Part shown: positions 55,908 through 64,000 of the stretch, one piece after another
Layout of the letters: every line of letters begins with the position of its first letter
Position numbering within the stretch: position 1 is the first letter of the stretch
Origin: SZAS-7 sp964514655
GTDB lineage: Bacteria; Chlamydiota; Chlamydiia; Chlamydiales; FEN-1388
Length of the DNA: 64,000 nt
Assembly (NCBI GenBank): GCA_964514655.1
Contig: CAZEQY010000003.1
Location: 62,001-126,000 of the forward strand
Direction: 5' to 3'
The notes under the pieces: generated by a model
Seen by the model: only the letters and a program-made list of their open reading frames with translations
Told to the model about the DNA's origin: nothing
Database searches by the model: none
Position numbers and translations under genes: made by a program

Positions 55908-56387
55908 TTACAACCATGCTACAGCCACACTTCCCTGATGAAATAGGGCATTGATCATTGCTTCCCGAGGGGACCAGTGAGGATGCCCAAAAAGCATGCA
56001 TACCTCTAGTAGTGCCTTAGAAAAGCTCTCTTTTGCTGTTGCAACAACCCCTAAAGCCTGTTCTTGAGCTAGCTGAGCTTCAAAATACTCGACAAAATTT
56101 TGGTCTTTTAAGTAGTAGAGTGTATCTTCTGGAATGGCATAATCAATCAGGTCGTTATCAACGTCAGTAAAAGTGTCACGAATATATTTTTCATAGGCAT
56201 CGTGAATCAACTTTGCCTGTATAGGCTAAATCTTCATGCAGCTTACTTGCATAAGGGTAGCGATCATACGTCGTACCATCAAACCCAATAAGAACGTTAT
56301 CTTGTATCTGCACCTTTTAAAAAGGTCGGTAACTTGCGTTGCATGCAAGGAACATGTAATAATAACAAAAAATAAAAATTTATGCAT
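55908..56387 (-). pseudogene. Broken exported-protein gene upstream of the glycosyltransferase
   Basis: A gene start at 56387 has GGAG and a signal peptide (MHKFLFFVIITCSLHATQV), then the reading frame shifts. Three pieces in different frames read as one protein: the signal segment, a middle piece (VLIGFDGTTYDRYPYASKL, then HEDLAYTGK), and a 100-codon piece beginning IHDAYEKYIRDTF and ending GSVAVAWL at TAA. The shifts fall near a TTTTTAAAA run and near 56212. The family is not recognised. Either the gene is decayed or the assembly has two base-length errors. Confidence 0.55.
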
Positions 56388-56454
56388 AAAATCTCCAGGA
56401 AATTGGACAGTATGCTATAAACCAAGAAAAACCGCTAGTGGGGGAGAAAATACT

Positions 56455-57921
56455 ATGAAAGCATTTTGCGCCTTATTTTTGATTATATCTCAGACGCTCT
56501 TAGCCGCGACAGATAACCCACCTTGGTACCCCTCTTTAGATGCCTTTGAACATTATGATATAGGCCGCTCACATCTATTTCCAGATGCAAAATTTGGCGG
56601 CACTTTTGATGGCAATAACCAAGTCGATACACGCTCTTCAAACCCAATATATCCCTCTGGATATAATATGGCCTATTTAGATTGCAAAAATGTGTTTATC
56701 TATGGCGGAGGATATGGGGATGAGCCGGGATCAATTGGCGCATTTGTTGCAAAGGTAAACCCCCATACACTTGAGCCAATCTGGTACAATCAATTGATTA
56801 ATACAGCCCAAAATGGGGAGTGGGACTACCCAGGCTCCATGGCGATTCTTAAAAATGGCTATATCTATGTCATCTATGGCTATCGCCTGTCAAAAATAGA
56901 TCCTAAAACTGGCAAAACACTAAAGACACTTATCCTGCCAACAGGTGGTGGAGAAAAGCAAAATACGGCATACAACGGCTTTAATGCTACACCAGATGGC
57001 ATTCTTGTCATGAAGTCACTCTATAGGCAAGCTGGCTGCACACTTCAAGGCCCTGATGCTCTATTAGATTGCCCCGACCCTACAGATGTTCCAGCCTCAA
57101 TATTAGTCTCTGTAGATCCATGCAGCATGAAAGTACTTGATACCATTACGCTTCCAGCACCGGTTGCTGCTCGCCCTACAATCACAGAGCACAATCATCG
57201 CACTTACGTATACTTAGTAGAAGCTGACACAGTGATTCGCTACAGAGTAAAAAAAGGAAAGTTCTTCCTCGATAATTCCTGGAACCCTGGCACCATTACG
57301 CTATCCGGACAAACAACTGCCACTTCATTTGTAGCAATGAATGACTGGATCGTTGGACAGGTAAATACACTCCCTTCTGCAACTGCCTTAAGTGTCATTG
57401 CCATCAATCAATCTGATGCCTCTTTACAATACTCTATACAGCCTTTTTTAGGAGATCCTATACCTCCGCTTGTAGCTGCCGCATTTTCAACAGCAGCCCA
57501 AGGCGGCGTGCCTGCAATTAGCTGGGCGCCAGCATCAGTATCTGCAGATAGAGACAGCTCCTTAATCTATGCAACAGACTCACTTCCCGGCAAACTAGCC
57601 GCTCTACGCCTCACACCAACCGGCTTAGAAGTAGCGTGGAAAGTAGATCAAACCACTACAGAATTTACAACCCTTATCGGATCTAAAAAACACCGCATAA
57701 TCGTTGGCACACATATCCCTGGACCAGAAATTCCCGGCAACAACATAAACGACTTTGCCATATGGAGAGATGCAAAGACGGGAGAAGAACTAGCACGCTC
57801 CCCACTACTTCCAGCAATGACTCAAGGCACGATGATACAGCCATACTATTCTGGCGACATGTTTTATGAAGGAGAACTCGGGGAGCTCATCAAATTGCAG
57901 CCACACCCTACAGGCCCTTAG
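56455..57921 (+). CDS. Exported beta-propeller-like protein
   Basis: This 488-residue protein starts at 56455 with GGGGAG upstream and a signal peptide (MKAFCALFLIISQTLLA). The mature part is rich in short beta-strand units such as GYIYVIYGYRLSKIDPKTGK, ILVSVDPCSMKVLDTITLP and HRTYVYLVEADTVIRYRVKK. These resemble PQQ/WD-type propeller blades. Four cysteines may form disulfides. No catalytic motif is seen. Its promoter region faces the broken gene. It meets the methyltransferase gene tail to tail with a 4-base overlap. Confidence 0.7.
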   Translation: MKAFCALFLIISQTLLAATDNPPWYPSLDAFEHYDIGRSHLFPDAKFGGTFDGNNQVDTRSSNPIYPSGYNMAYLDCKNVFIYGGGYGDEPGSIGAFVAKVNPHTLEPIWYNQLINTAQNGEWDYPGSMAILKNGYIYVIYGYRLSKIDPKTGKTLKTLILPTGGGEKQNTAYNGFNATPDGILVMKSLYRQAGCTLQGPDALLDCPDPTDVPASILVSVDPCSMKVLDTITLPAPVAARPTITEHNHRTYVYLVEADTVIRYRVKKGKFFLDNSWNPGTITLSGQTTATSFVAMNDWIVGQVNTLPSATALSVIAINQSDASLQYSIQPFLGDPIPPLVAAAFSTAAQGGVPAISWAPASVSADRDSSLIYATDSLPGKLAALRLTPTGLEVAWKVDQTTTEFTTLIGSKKHRIIVGTHIPGPEIPGNNINDFAIWRDAKTGEELARSPLLPAMTQGTMIQPYYSGDMFYEGELGELIKLQPHPTGP

Positions 57922-58694
57922 TCTTTGCGTTGAACAATCATAGCTATGAAGCGCATGTAGAGGCCAAAGGCCTTTTCATCTTCTTCAAACTTTTTAAGAT
58001 CTGCAATAAGCTCATCAGGGTTTTTGAGAAGGTGTCTTGCTTCTTCAGCACCGAGACGTAAAATAGATTTCTCCCTCGCAGTGCGCAAAATAGGCTGGGC
58101 AATATGACTGTGAAGCACTGTACCGGGTGGATTTGACAAAAGCTGAAAGCCTATGTCAAAGCGGCTTTTTTGCAGGCTTTGCTGTAGGCCTGTTCGCGCT
58201 ACAAAATGTTCATAGGCCAGATTGCGTGTGTTGCAGTAATATTCTGTGCCCATCGATGCGCCCTCTTCAATGCAGACATAGCCACCTGGACGCAATTTGG
58301 ACATAAAGCGGTTAAGCACAGCTTCAGCATCTTGTAGATGAGATAGTACAAAGCGAGAAATCAGAATATCACATGAAGCAATCTGATCGAGCGGCATCGT
58401 TGTCAAGTCTGCTTCGATAAAGTCATAAGTGTTTGTTGTAATAAGCTGTTTGATTCGTGCCTTTGCTTCGGTTAAACGTGCATTTGAAATATCGATTCCA
58501 ATAAAATGTGAATGTGAAAATAGCTTCGTAAGACGCTCTTCAAGGTGAGCACTACCGCAGCCAAGAACTATGATGCGCATGTTTTGATTGGGCAACCGCT
58601 TCATAGCCTTTATAAATGTATCCGATGAAAGCTCATTGAGTAGCTCAAGACGAAGTTCTGCAGTTGCTGCTGTTCCTAAGATATATCCTGTCAT
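57918..58694 (-). CDS. SAM-dependent class I methyltransferase
   Basis: This 258-residue protein starts at 58694, where AAAGGAG lies 8 bases upstream. Motif I is MRIIVLGCGSAHLEERL, with the acidic residue in FIGIDIS, motif post-I EADLTTMPL and motif III LRPGGYVCIEEG, as in UbiE/Coq5-type small-molecule methyltransferases. The substrate is unknown. It is divergent from a LuxR-type regulator across 92 bases, so it may be its target. Confidence 0.85.
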   Translation of the reverse strand: MTGYILGTAATAELRLELLNELSSDTFIKAMKRLPNQNMRIIVLGCGSAHLEERLTKLFSHSHFIGIDISNARLTEAKARIKQLITTNTYDFIEADLTTMPLDQIASCDILISRFVLSHLQDAEAVLNRFMSKLRPGGYVCIEEGASMGTEYYCNTRNLAYEHFVARTGLQQSLQKSRFDIGFQLLSNPPGTVLHSHIAQPILRTAREKSILRLGAEEARHLLKNPDELIADLKKFEEDEKAFGLYMRFIAMIVQRKD

Positions 58695-58750
58695 CTGGTT
58701 TTCTCCTTTTTGCATCAAAGAATAGAAAAGCCAGCTTCAGAAATGATCCG

Positions 58751-58779
58751 TTGTATCTACTGAGATAATGAATTATACT
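58751..58779 (+). promoter_or_regulatory. Promoter of the LuxR-type gene, near-leaderless
   Basis: TTGTAT (58751-58756), a 17-base spacer and TATACT (58774-58779) end 7 bases before the ATG at 58787, so transcription would begin essentially at the start codon. Confidence 0.55.
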
Positions 58780-58786
58780 GTTTGTT

Positions 58787-59587
58787 ATGCTGAAAGATTT
58801 TTTACATGAAGCGAGTAATTCCTTCTGTTTTACAGAAGGCGCAAAAGAAATTAACCGAATTTGCAAACCTTTTCTTGATAAACATGATATTGCAAATTTC
58901 TATTATATACGACTCACCAAGCGGGGAGAGCTAGTTTTTCTTACCAATAATGTTCCCTACGCGATGAATTACTGGGAAGAAGAGCTCCCAACGCGAACAG
59001 GATGGAATGAAGTTGGTCCATCGGTACAAAACTACACCATTTTGTGGGATGAGTGGAAACTGGACAAAGAAATTCTAAATTTTACCCATGCTTCTGGTTG
59101 CTTTGATGGCTTTACCTTTGCTAACCGTTATCACGATGTGATTCAAGCTGTCACCGTTTTTCGCAAATATCCAGTAGATAATCCCGCACAGTACTACCTG
59201 CAGCATAAAGATGAGCTGCAGCAGTGGATTCACAATTTTCAATGGAACTCGCGAGATCTGATTGGTCATGCGATAGAGAAGCCCATGCATCTTCCAACAG
59301 AGTATTTTGCCTCAGAACAAAAGACCTTCTATCCAGAACGAACGATAGAATGTAGCTTTAGAACGATCCACTCAAAGCTCACGTTCCGTGAACTTGACTG
59401 CCTAGCGCTACATGCAAGAGGCTTTAGCTGGCCCCACATCGCCCAGATGCTTGACCTTTCCGTACGAACCGTTGAAACCCATTTCATTTCGATTAAGAAC
59501 CGTTTTGGTTTAAGCTGTCGAGACGAGCTTTCCCATCTAGCATTGGCGAACCCCATCATCCAAAAATACGCTCCCAGATATGGCTAA
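58787..59587 (+). CDS. LuxR-family transcriptional regulator
   Basis: This 266-residue protein has a C-terminal LuxR helix-turn-helix (LTFRELDCLALHARGFSWPH, IAQMLDLSVRTVETHF, ISIKNRFGLSCRDEL), with the expected RELDCL, VRTVETH and K.....L positions. The N-terminal 180 residues could be an autoinducer-binding or PAS-like sensor but carry no motif I can assign. There is no luxI in the window, so it is a solo regulator. It has a near-leaderless promoter and is divergent from a methyltransferase. Confidence 0.85.
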   Translation: MLKDFLHEASNSFCFTEGAKEINRICKPFLDKHDIANFYYIRLTKRGELVFLTNNVPYAMNYWEEELPTRTGWNEVGPSVQNYTILWDEWKLDKEILNFTHASGCFDGFTFANRYHDVIQAVTVFRKYPVDNPAQYYLQHKDELQQWIHNFQWNSRDLIGHAIEKPMHLPTEYFASEQKTFYPERTIECSFRTIHSKLTFRELDCLALHARGFSWPHIAQMLDLSVRTVETHFISIKNRFGLSCRDELSHLALANPIIQKYAPRYG

Positions 59588-59606
59588 AAAACAACCACTA
59601 CCAATA

Positions 59607-60815
59607 CTATAGGCTCTTAAGCACTTTACGGAGGGCTTTTACAAAGGTGTGTACTTCATCTTGCGTGTTGTAGAAGGCAAGGCTTGCGCGGGCAGCCGAT
59701 GTGAGGCCAAAGTGGCGCATGATGGGCTGGGCGCAGAGGTGGCCGGAGCGAATGGCGACGCCCTGTAGATCAAGGAGTGTTGCGACATCTAGGGGATGTG
59801 CGCCATCGATGGTAAAGGTAATTAATGATCCGCGGTGTTGTCTTGAGCCAAGGATATGGAGGCGATCTATTGATGCAAGCTCCTGCCAAAGTAGCTCCAA
59901 AAGCCCTTCTTCATAGGCGTGGATCTTATCCATACCAAGCTGCATCAAAAATTGTATCGCGGCATTTAGGCCAACAACTTCTGCAATCATGGGAGTTCCC
60001 GCTTCAAACTTTAGCGGAGGTACGTTATATGTGGTTTTTTCAAAGGTCACCGTCTCGATCATATCCCCGCCGCCTTGATAAGGAGGCATCTGGTTGAGAA
60101 GTTCGTATTTGCCATACAAGATGCCAATTCCCGTTGGGCCTACAGCCTTGTGGCCTGAAAAGACAAAAAAGTCAGCATCTAGTGCCTGAACATCAACTCT
60201 CATATGAGGAGCACTTTGAGCACCATCTACAAGCACCTTTGCACCGTTTGCATGAGCGAGGCTAATAATTTTTTCTATGGGGTTTATGCAGCCTAAGACG
60301 TTTGAAACATGGGTGATAGCTACTATTTTGGTGCGCTCTGATAGCATACTCGCAAATAGCTCTAAATCAAGCTCGCCATTATCAAAAAATGGCACAACTT
60401 TAAGATTCGCTTTTCGCTCTTCAGCTATAAGCTGCCAAGGCACGATATTTGAGTGGTGCTCCATCTCAGAAATCAAGATTTCATCGCCTTCACGAATAAA
60501 GGCTTTACCAAATGAAGAAGCAACAAGGTTAATACCGTCAGTAGTGCCGCGGGTAAATATAATCTCATCCTGGCTTGCAGCATTTATAAAGCGCGCTACA
60601 TTTTTGCGGCATTCTTGATAGAGCTCTCCTGCCTCTACAGCTGTAGCATAAATCGCCCTGTGGACTGTCCCGTAGCTATGTTTATAAAAGGTACTCATGG
60701 CATCTATCACGCATAAAGGCTTTAAAGCCGTTGCTGCGCTATCTAAATAGACTAGAGGATGATCATGCACAACCTTATTGAGCATAGGAAATTCACTTCG
60801 TACATCCATCATCAT
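59607..60815 (-). CDS. sufS: Cysteine desulfurase SufS
   Basis: This 402-residue PLP enzyme takes sulfur from cysteine for Fe-S cluster assembly. PLP lysine is in FVFSGHKAVGPTGIGILYG, the substrate loop has the active Cys in RSGHLCAQPIM, and HRAIYATA, TRGTTDGINL and ISEMEHHSNIVPWQ are SufS signatures. Three ATGs in a row overlap the sufD stop, so the exact start is uncertain by two residues. It is the last gene of sufBCDS. Confidence 0.95.
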   Translation of the reverse strand: MMMDVRSEFPMLNKVVHDHPLVYLDSAATALKPLCVIDAMSTFYKHSYGTVHRAIYATAVEAGELYQECRKNVARFINAASQDEIIFTRGTTDGINLVASSFGKAFIREGDEILISEMEHHSNIVPWQLIAEERKANLKVVPFFDNGELDLELFASMLSERTKIVAITHVSNVLGCINPIEKIISLAHANGAKVLVDGAQSAPHMRVDVQALDADFFVFSGHKAVGPTGIGILYGKYELLNQMPPYQGGGDMIETVTFEKTTYNVPPLKFEAGTPMIAEVVGLNAAIQFLMQLGMDKIHAYEEGLLELLWQELASIDRLHILGSRQHRGSLITFTIDGAHPLDVATLLDLQGVAIRSGHLCAQPIMRHFGLTSAARASLAFYNTQDEVHTFVKALRKVLKSL

Positions 60816-62044
60816 GACACCGTGATGTTATAGTGCGTCGCTAAGTACTCTTCAGCTTGCGTGCGTATCGGGGCACTTTTTGCCTTATTAATCACCTCTT
60901 CACAAAAGCCGCGGATCAATAGCCCGCGCGCTAGACTTTCTGGCAACCCACGCGTCTTTAAGTAAAACGCAAGCTCCTGATCAAGCTGGCCTACTGTTGC
61001 CCCGTGAGATGCTTTAACATCATCGGCAAAAATTTCTAGATTAGGCTTTGAATTTGCCTGAGCCTTGCTGCTTAGTATGAGGTTATTATTTAGCTGGTAG
61101 GCTTGAGTCTTCTGAGCCTTTTTTCTCACGACGATAGCGCCCTGAAAGCTCGATAGCGCCTCATCGTCTAGCACACCTTTAAAAAGCTGATTAGATCGAG
61201 TATGAGGCTCTCTATGTTCAATAGCAACATTTGTGTGGGTCTCTTTTTTGCCATCTAAAAACCATAGGCCACTAACATCTGCCTCAGCACCCTCTCCATC
61301 AAGAATAATCTTCCAGTCTCGGCGGCTTTTTTCAGAATCCGTAAGCTGAACGGCCTTGAAGGTGCTATTTCGTTTAAGATGTGCGCGAAAAGCATCAAAG
61401 CGATAGCTGTGCGATGATGTACCTGCTAAGTCTGCATGGGTAAGTGTAAGATGCGCTCCATCTTCAAGCTGAAAATCAAATACAGCGTTATAGAAGCTGT
61501 TTTTACCATCTACACACTCTGTACGTGCCACAAGTTCAAGCTCGCAAGATGCACCCATAAAAGCAAAAAGACGAGGCATCACCCACGCACTCTCTTGCTT
61601 AGCATCAATAAACGAAATAATGCTAATAGGCTCTTTGCAGATAGTCTTTGGCTGCACATACAAAAACGCACCTTCTGGACAGCAGGCGCCATTTAGTAGG
61701 ACAAAAGGATCACCATCCGTAAGCACAAACTTGTTGTAGTGGTTATTAAGGAGTGTTCCATAGGTTTTAAAGGCCTGGCTTTGGCTCAATAAGTCACAGC
61801 CCTTGGGAAGTATAGAAAGGTCTTTTCGCAAATAGCCATTTACAAAAACAATGCGGTGCTGCTCTTTAAGTGAAAAAGGAGTACTTGATGACTCACTTGG
61901 CACATACTGCACCTCTTCTAGCCCTTTAAGAGACATATAATCTAAGCGCGTTGGCAATCCTAGCTCCATAAAGCGCTGCCAGCAGGCTTTTGCCATCTTG
62001 TCTTCAAGCGGAATAAACGATGCTAAAAAGGGCGTATTAGACAT
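60812..62044 (-). CDS. sufD: Fe-S assembly scaffold protein SufD
   Basis: This protein of about 410 residues partners SufB and SufC in the scaffold. C-terminal beta-helix segments SSFQGAIVVRKKAQKTQAYQ and ADDVKASHGATVGQLDQELA, ending in LARGLLIRGFCEEVI, are the SufB/D signature. I prefer the ATG at 62044 because the ATG at 62056 sits directly against its AGAGG site. Either start overlaps the sufC end. Confidence 0.92.
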   Translation of the reverse strand: MSNTPFLASFIPLEDKMAKACWQRFMELGLPTRLDYMSLKGLEEVQYVPSESSSTPFSLKEQHRIVFVNGYLRKDLSILPKGCDLLSQSQAFKTYGTLLNNHYNKFVLTDGDPFVLLNGACCPEGAFLYVQPKTICKEPISIISFIDAKQESAWVMPRLFAFMGASCELELVARTECVDGKNSFYNAVFDFQLEDGAHLTLTHADLAGTSSHSYRFDAFRAHLKRNSTFKAVQLTDSEKSRRDWKIILDGEGAEADVSGLWFLDGKKETHTNVAIEHREPHTRSNQLFKGVLDDEALSSFQGAIVVRKKAQKTQAYQLNNNLILSSKAQANSKPNLEIFADDVKASHGATVGQLDQELAFYLKTRGLPESLARGLLIRGFCEEVINKAKSAPIRTQAEEYLATHYNITVS

Positions 62045-62804
62045 GCTCTTTTTCATCCTCTGGCGACTTTACAAGCCAATCATATCCCTTGTTTTCTAGC
62101 TCTTGGGCAAGCTCAGGGCCGCCTGAAGTTACTATCTTACCGCCAATACAGACGTGAACAAAGTCCGGCTTTATGTAGTCAAGAAGGCGCTGGTAGTGCG
62201 TGATCATAAGTAGCGCCTTTTCAGGCGACATAAGGCGATTTACTCCGCGAGCAACAATGCGCATGGCGTCTATATCAAGGCCAGAATCTGTTTCATCTAG
62301 TATTGCCATATCAGGCTGGAGTATTGCCATCTGCAAAATTTCGTTTCTCTTTTTCTCTCCGCCTGAAAAGCCCTCATTTACCATGCGGTCTTTTAACGAC
62401 TTTTGCATTTCAACTTCTGCCATTTTTTCTTCGTAGTAGCCATCAAAGTCCTGCTCAGACATCTCAGGAAGTTTTTTTGCCTTTTGATTAGAGTTATAGG
62501 CAAGGCGCAAAAACTGCTTGTTGCTCACTCCGGGAATCTCTACAGGGTACTGAAAGCTCATAAAAAGACCAAGGTGGGCTCTTTCTTCAGGGTCTAGCTC
62601 AAGGATGTTTTGTCCTTTAAAGTAGATAGCACCACTTGTCACTTCATAGGCAGGATGTCCTGCAAGCACCTTTGCAAGAGTTGATTTTCCGGAGCCATTT
62701 GGCCCCATGATGGCGTGTACTTGGCCCTTTTCGATTTTCAGCGAAATGCCCTTTAAAATCTCTTTGCCATCTATTTCACAGTGTATATTTTGTATATCGA
62801 GCAT
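62037..62804 (-). CDS. sufC: Fe-S assembly ATPase SufC
   Basis: This 255-residue ABC ATPase powers the SufBCD scaffold. Walker A is MGPNGSGKSTLAKVLAG, followed by a Q-loop (FMSFQYPVEIPGV), signature FSGGEKKRNEILQM, Walker B MAILDETDSGLDIDAMR and switch His in MITHYQRLLDYI. The ATG at 62804 is 1 base after the sufB stop; an earlier start would overlap sufB. Confidence 0.95.
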   Translation of the reverse strand: MLDIQNIHCEIDGKEILKGISLKIEKGQVHAIMGPNGSGKSTLAKVLAGHPAYEVTSGAIYFKGQNILELDPEERAHLGLFMSFQYPVEIPGVSNKQFLRLAYNSNQKAKKLPEMSEQDFDGYYEEKMAEVEMQKSLKDRMVNEGFSGGEKKRNEILQMAILQPDMAILDETDSGLDIDAMRIVARGVNRLMSPEKALLMITHYQRLLDYIKPDFVHVCIGGKIVTSGGPELAQELENKGYDWLVKSPEDEKEHV

Positions 62805-62805
62805 G

Positions 62806-64000
62806 TTATCCAACCGAATTTTCAAGCTTCATAGAAAGTAAGTTTTTTGCCTCCTGAGCAAACTCAAAAGGAAGCTCATCAAGCACTTTTTTGCAAAAGC
62901 CGTTGACGATCATATTTACGGCATCTTCAAACGAAATGCCGCGCGAGCGAAAGTAAAAAAGCTGCTCCTCATTAATTTTTGAGGTTGATGCCTCATGTTC
63001 TAAGGCGCTTGTATTATTACCCACCTCGATATAAGGAAACGTGTTTGCAGAACATTCATCGCCCACAAGCATAGAGTCGCACTGCGTGTAGTTTCTCGCA
63101 CCATCTGCCTTTGGAAATATCTTAACAAGGCCGCGGTAGGTATTACTTGAGCGCTCACTTGATATACCCTTAGAAACAATTGTCGATTTTGTATTTTTGC
63201 CAATATGAATCATCTTGGTGCCGGTATCTGCCTGCATGAAGCCATTTGTAAGCGCAACAGAATAAAACTCGCCAACAGAGTTATCGCCTCGCAAGATGCA
63301 GCTTGGGTACTTCCAGGTTATGCTAGCGCCAGCTTCTACCTGTGTCCAGGATATCTTGGAACGCACGCCCGCACAAAGGCCGCGCTTTGTAACAAAGTTA
63401 TAGATACCGCCGGCACCTGTTTTGGGATCGCCTGAATACCAGTTTTGGATAGTAGAATACTTAATCTCAGCATTGTCGTGAGCAATAAGCTCTACAACGG
63501 CTGCATGAAGCTGGTTTGTGTCAAAAGCAGGAGCTGTACAGCCTTCTAGATAGCTTACGTAGGACCCTTCTTCAGCGATAATCAACGTCCGTTCAAACTG
63601 ACCGGAATTTCTGTCGTTGATGCGAAAGTAAGTAGAAAGCTCCATTGGGCATGTAACGCCTTTTGGAATATAGACAAACGATCCATCAGAAAACACTGCC
63701 GAATTTAGGCAGGCATAGAAATTATCATGCGCAGGAACTACGCTTCCTAGATACTTCTTAACAAGATCAGGGTACTTATGAATAGCTTCTGCTATTGAGC
63801 AAAGGACAACGCCGGCATCTTCTAGCTTTTTCTTAAAGGTAGTACCTATTGAAACGGAGTCAAAGACTAGGTCTACAGCCACATTTGTAAGGCGCATCTG
63901 TTCTTCAACCGGAATACCAAGACGCTCAAAAGTCTTTAGAATTTCCGGGTCAACTTCACTTAAGTTGCTTACCTTAGGGATGTTTTTTGGAGCAGAAAAG
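62806..64000 (-). CDS. sufB: Fe-S assembly scaffold protein SufB (5' end outside window)
   Basis: The frame runs without a stop to the window edge (397 codons inside), so the ATG at 63897 is internal: the residues before it (VDPEILKTFERLGIPVEEQ) are normal SufB sequence. Family segments include FVYIPKGVTCPMELSTYFRI, YVSYLEGCTAPAFDTNQLHA, KRGLCAGVRSKISWTQVEAG and VGDECSANTFPYIEVGNNTS, with ALEHEAST following. SufB is usually about 480 residues, so about 80 lie beyond the edge. Confidence 0.95.
   Translation of the reverse strand, partial: FSAPKNIPKVSNLSEVDPEILKTFERLGIPVEEQMRLTNVAVDLVFDSVSIGTTFKKKLEDAGVVLCSIAEAIHKYPDLVKKYLGSVVPAHDNFYACLNSAVFSDGSFVYIPKGVTCPMELSTYFRINDRNSGQFERTLIIAEEGSYVSYLEGCTAPAFDTNQLHAAVVELIAHDNAEIKYSTIQNWYSGDPKTGAGGIYNFVTKRGLCAGVRSKISWTQVEAGASITWKYPSCILRGDNSVGEFYSVALTNGFMQADTGTKMIHIGKNTKSTIVSKGISSERSSNTYRGLVKIFPKADGARNYTQCDSMLVGDECSANTFPYIEVGNNTSALEHEASTSKINEEQLFYFRSRGISFEDAVNMIVNGFCKKVLDELPFEFAQEAKNLLSMKLENSVG

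Overview
This window looks like the chromosome of a member of the phylum Chlamydiae, most likely an environmental 'chlamydia-like' amoeba symbiont. The strongest sign is the order lpd - lipA - (one extra gene) - sctJ - sctK - sctL - sctR - sctS - (one extra gene) - sctT, which matches the type III secretion block of Chlamydia trachomatis (CT557-CT564). Other signs are cysteine-rich secreted proteins with an OmcB-type DUF11 domain, a sufBCDS cluster, parB, and many proteins of eukaryotic type. This assignment rests on gene order and motifs recognised by eye; no database search was run.

Layout. 1-8.7 kb is accessory: a DUF11 cysteine-rich exported protein, a ULP1/SUMO-type cysteine protease, a four-gene unit (MFS transporter, GMC oxidoreductase, small membrane protein, arylsulfatase) and a collagen-like protein. 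8.7-25.1 kb is an effector-like island. It holds a protein-kinase-like protein, a DMT permease, two Asp/Glu-racemase-superfamily enzymes with altered cysteines, two proteins with possible ADP-ribosyltransferase-like features, an ankyrin protein, two tandem Atg8/LC3-like domains, a PPP-family Ser/Thr phosphatase and a bilobed-membrane (Inc-like) protein on a 1.7-kb segment bounded by perfect 29-bp inverted repeats. 25-51.5 kb is mostly core: batB-batA-parB, dprA-topA, a PD-(D/E)XK nuclease, secA, lpd-lipA, and the type III secretion genes, with a kinase-like gene and an ATP-grasp-like gene embedded in them. 51.5-59.6 kb is mixed: an eight-repeat cysteine-rich exported protein divergent from a membrane protein plus MntR-like regulator with two tandem operators, a GT28-type glycosyltransferase with a broken gene upstream, a secreted beta-propeller-like protein, a methyltransferase, and a LuxR-type regulator. 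59.6-64 kb is sufS-sufD-sufC-sufB, the last cut by the window edge.

The most exciting observation is at 20900-21814. Two Atg8/LC3/GABARAP-like domains are encoded head to tail in one reading frame, separated by a single TAG. The second carries the Atg8 hallmark IYxxHKDxDGFLYVT and the strand IPVIVE, but has a hydrophobic tail instead of the conjugation glycine. Atg8 is the central ubiquitin-like protein of eukaryotic autophagy, so this is a candidate bacterial mimic of the autophagy machinery. It sits among host-directed genes (phosphatase, kinase, ankyrin protein), with a Ulp1-type protease elsewhere in the window.

No tRNA, rRNA, CRISPR array or transposase gene was recognised.
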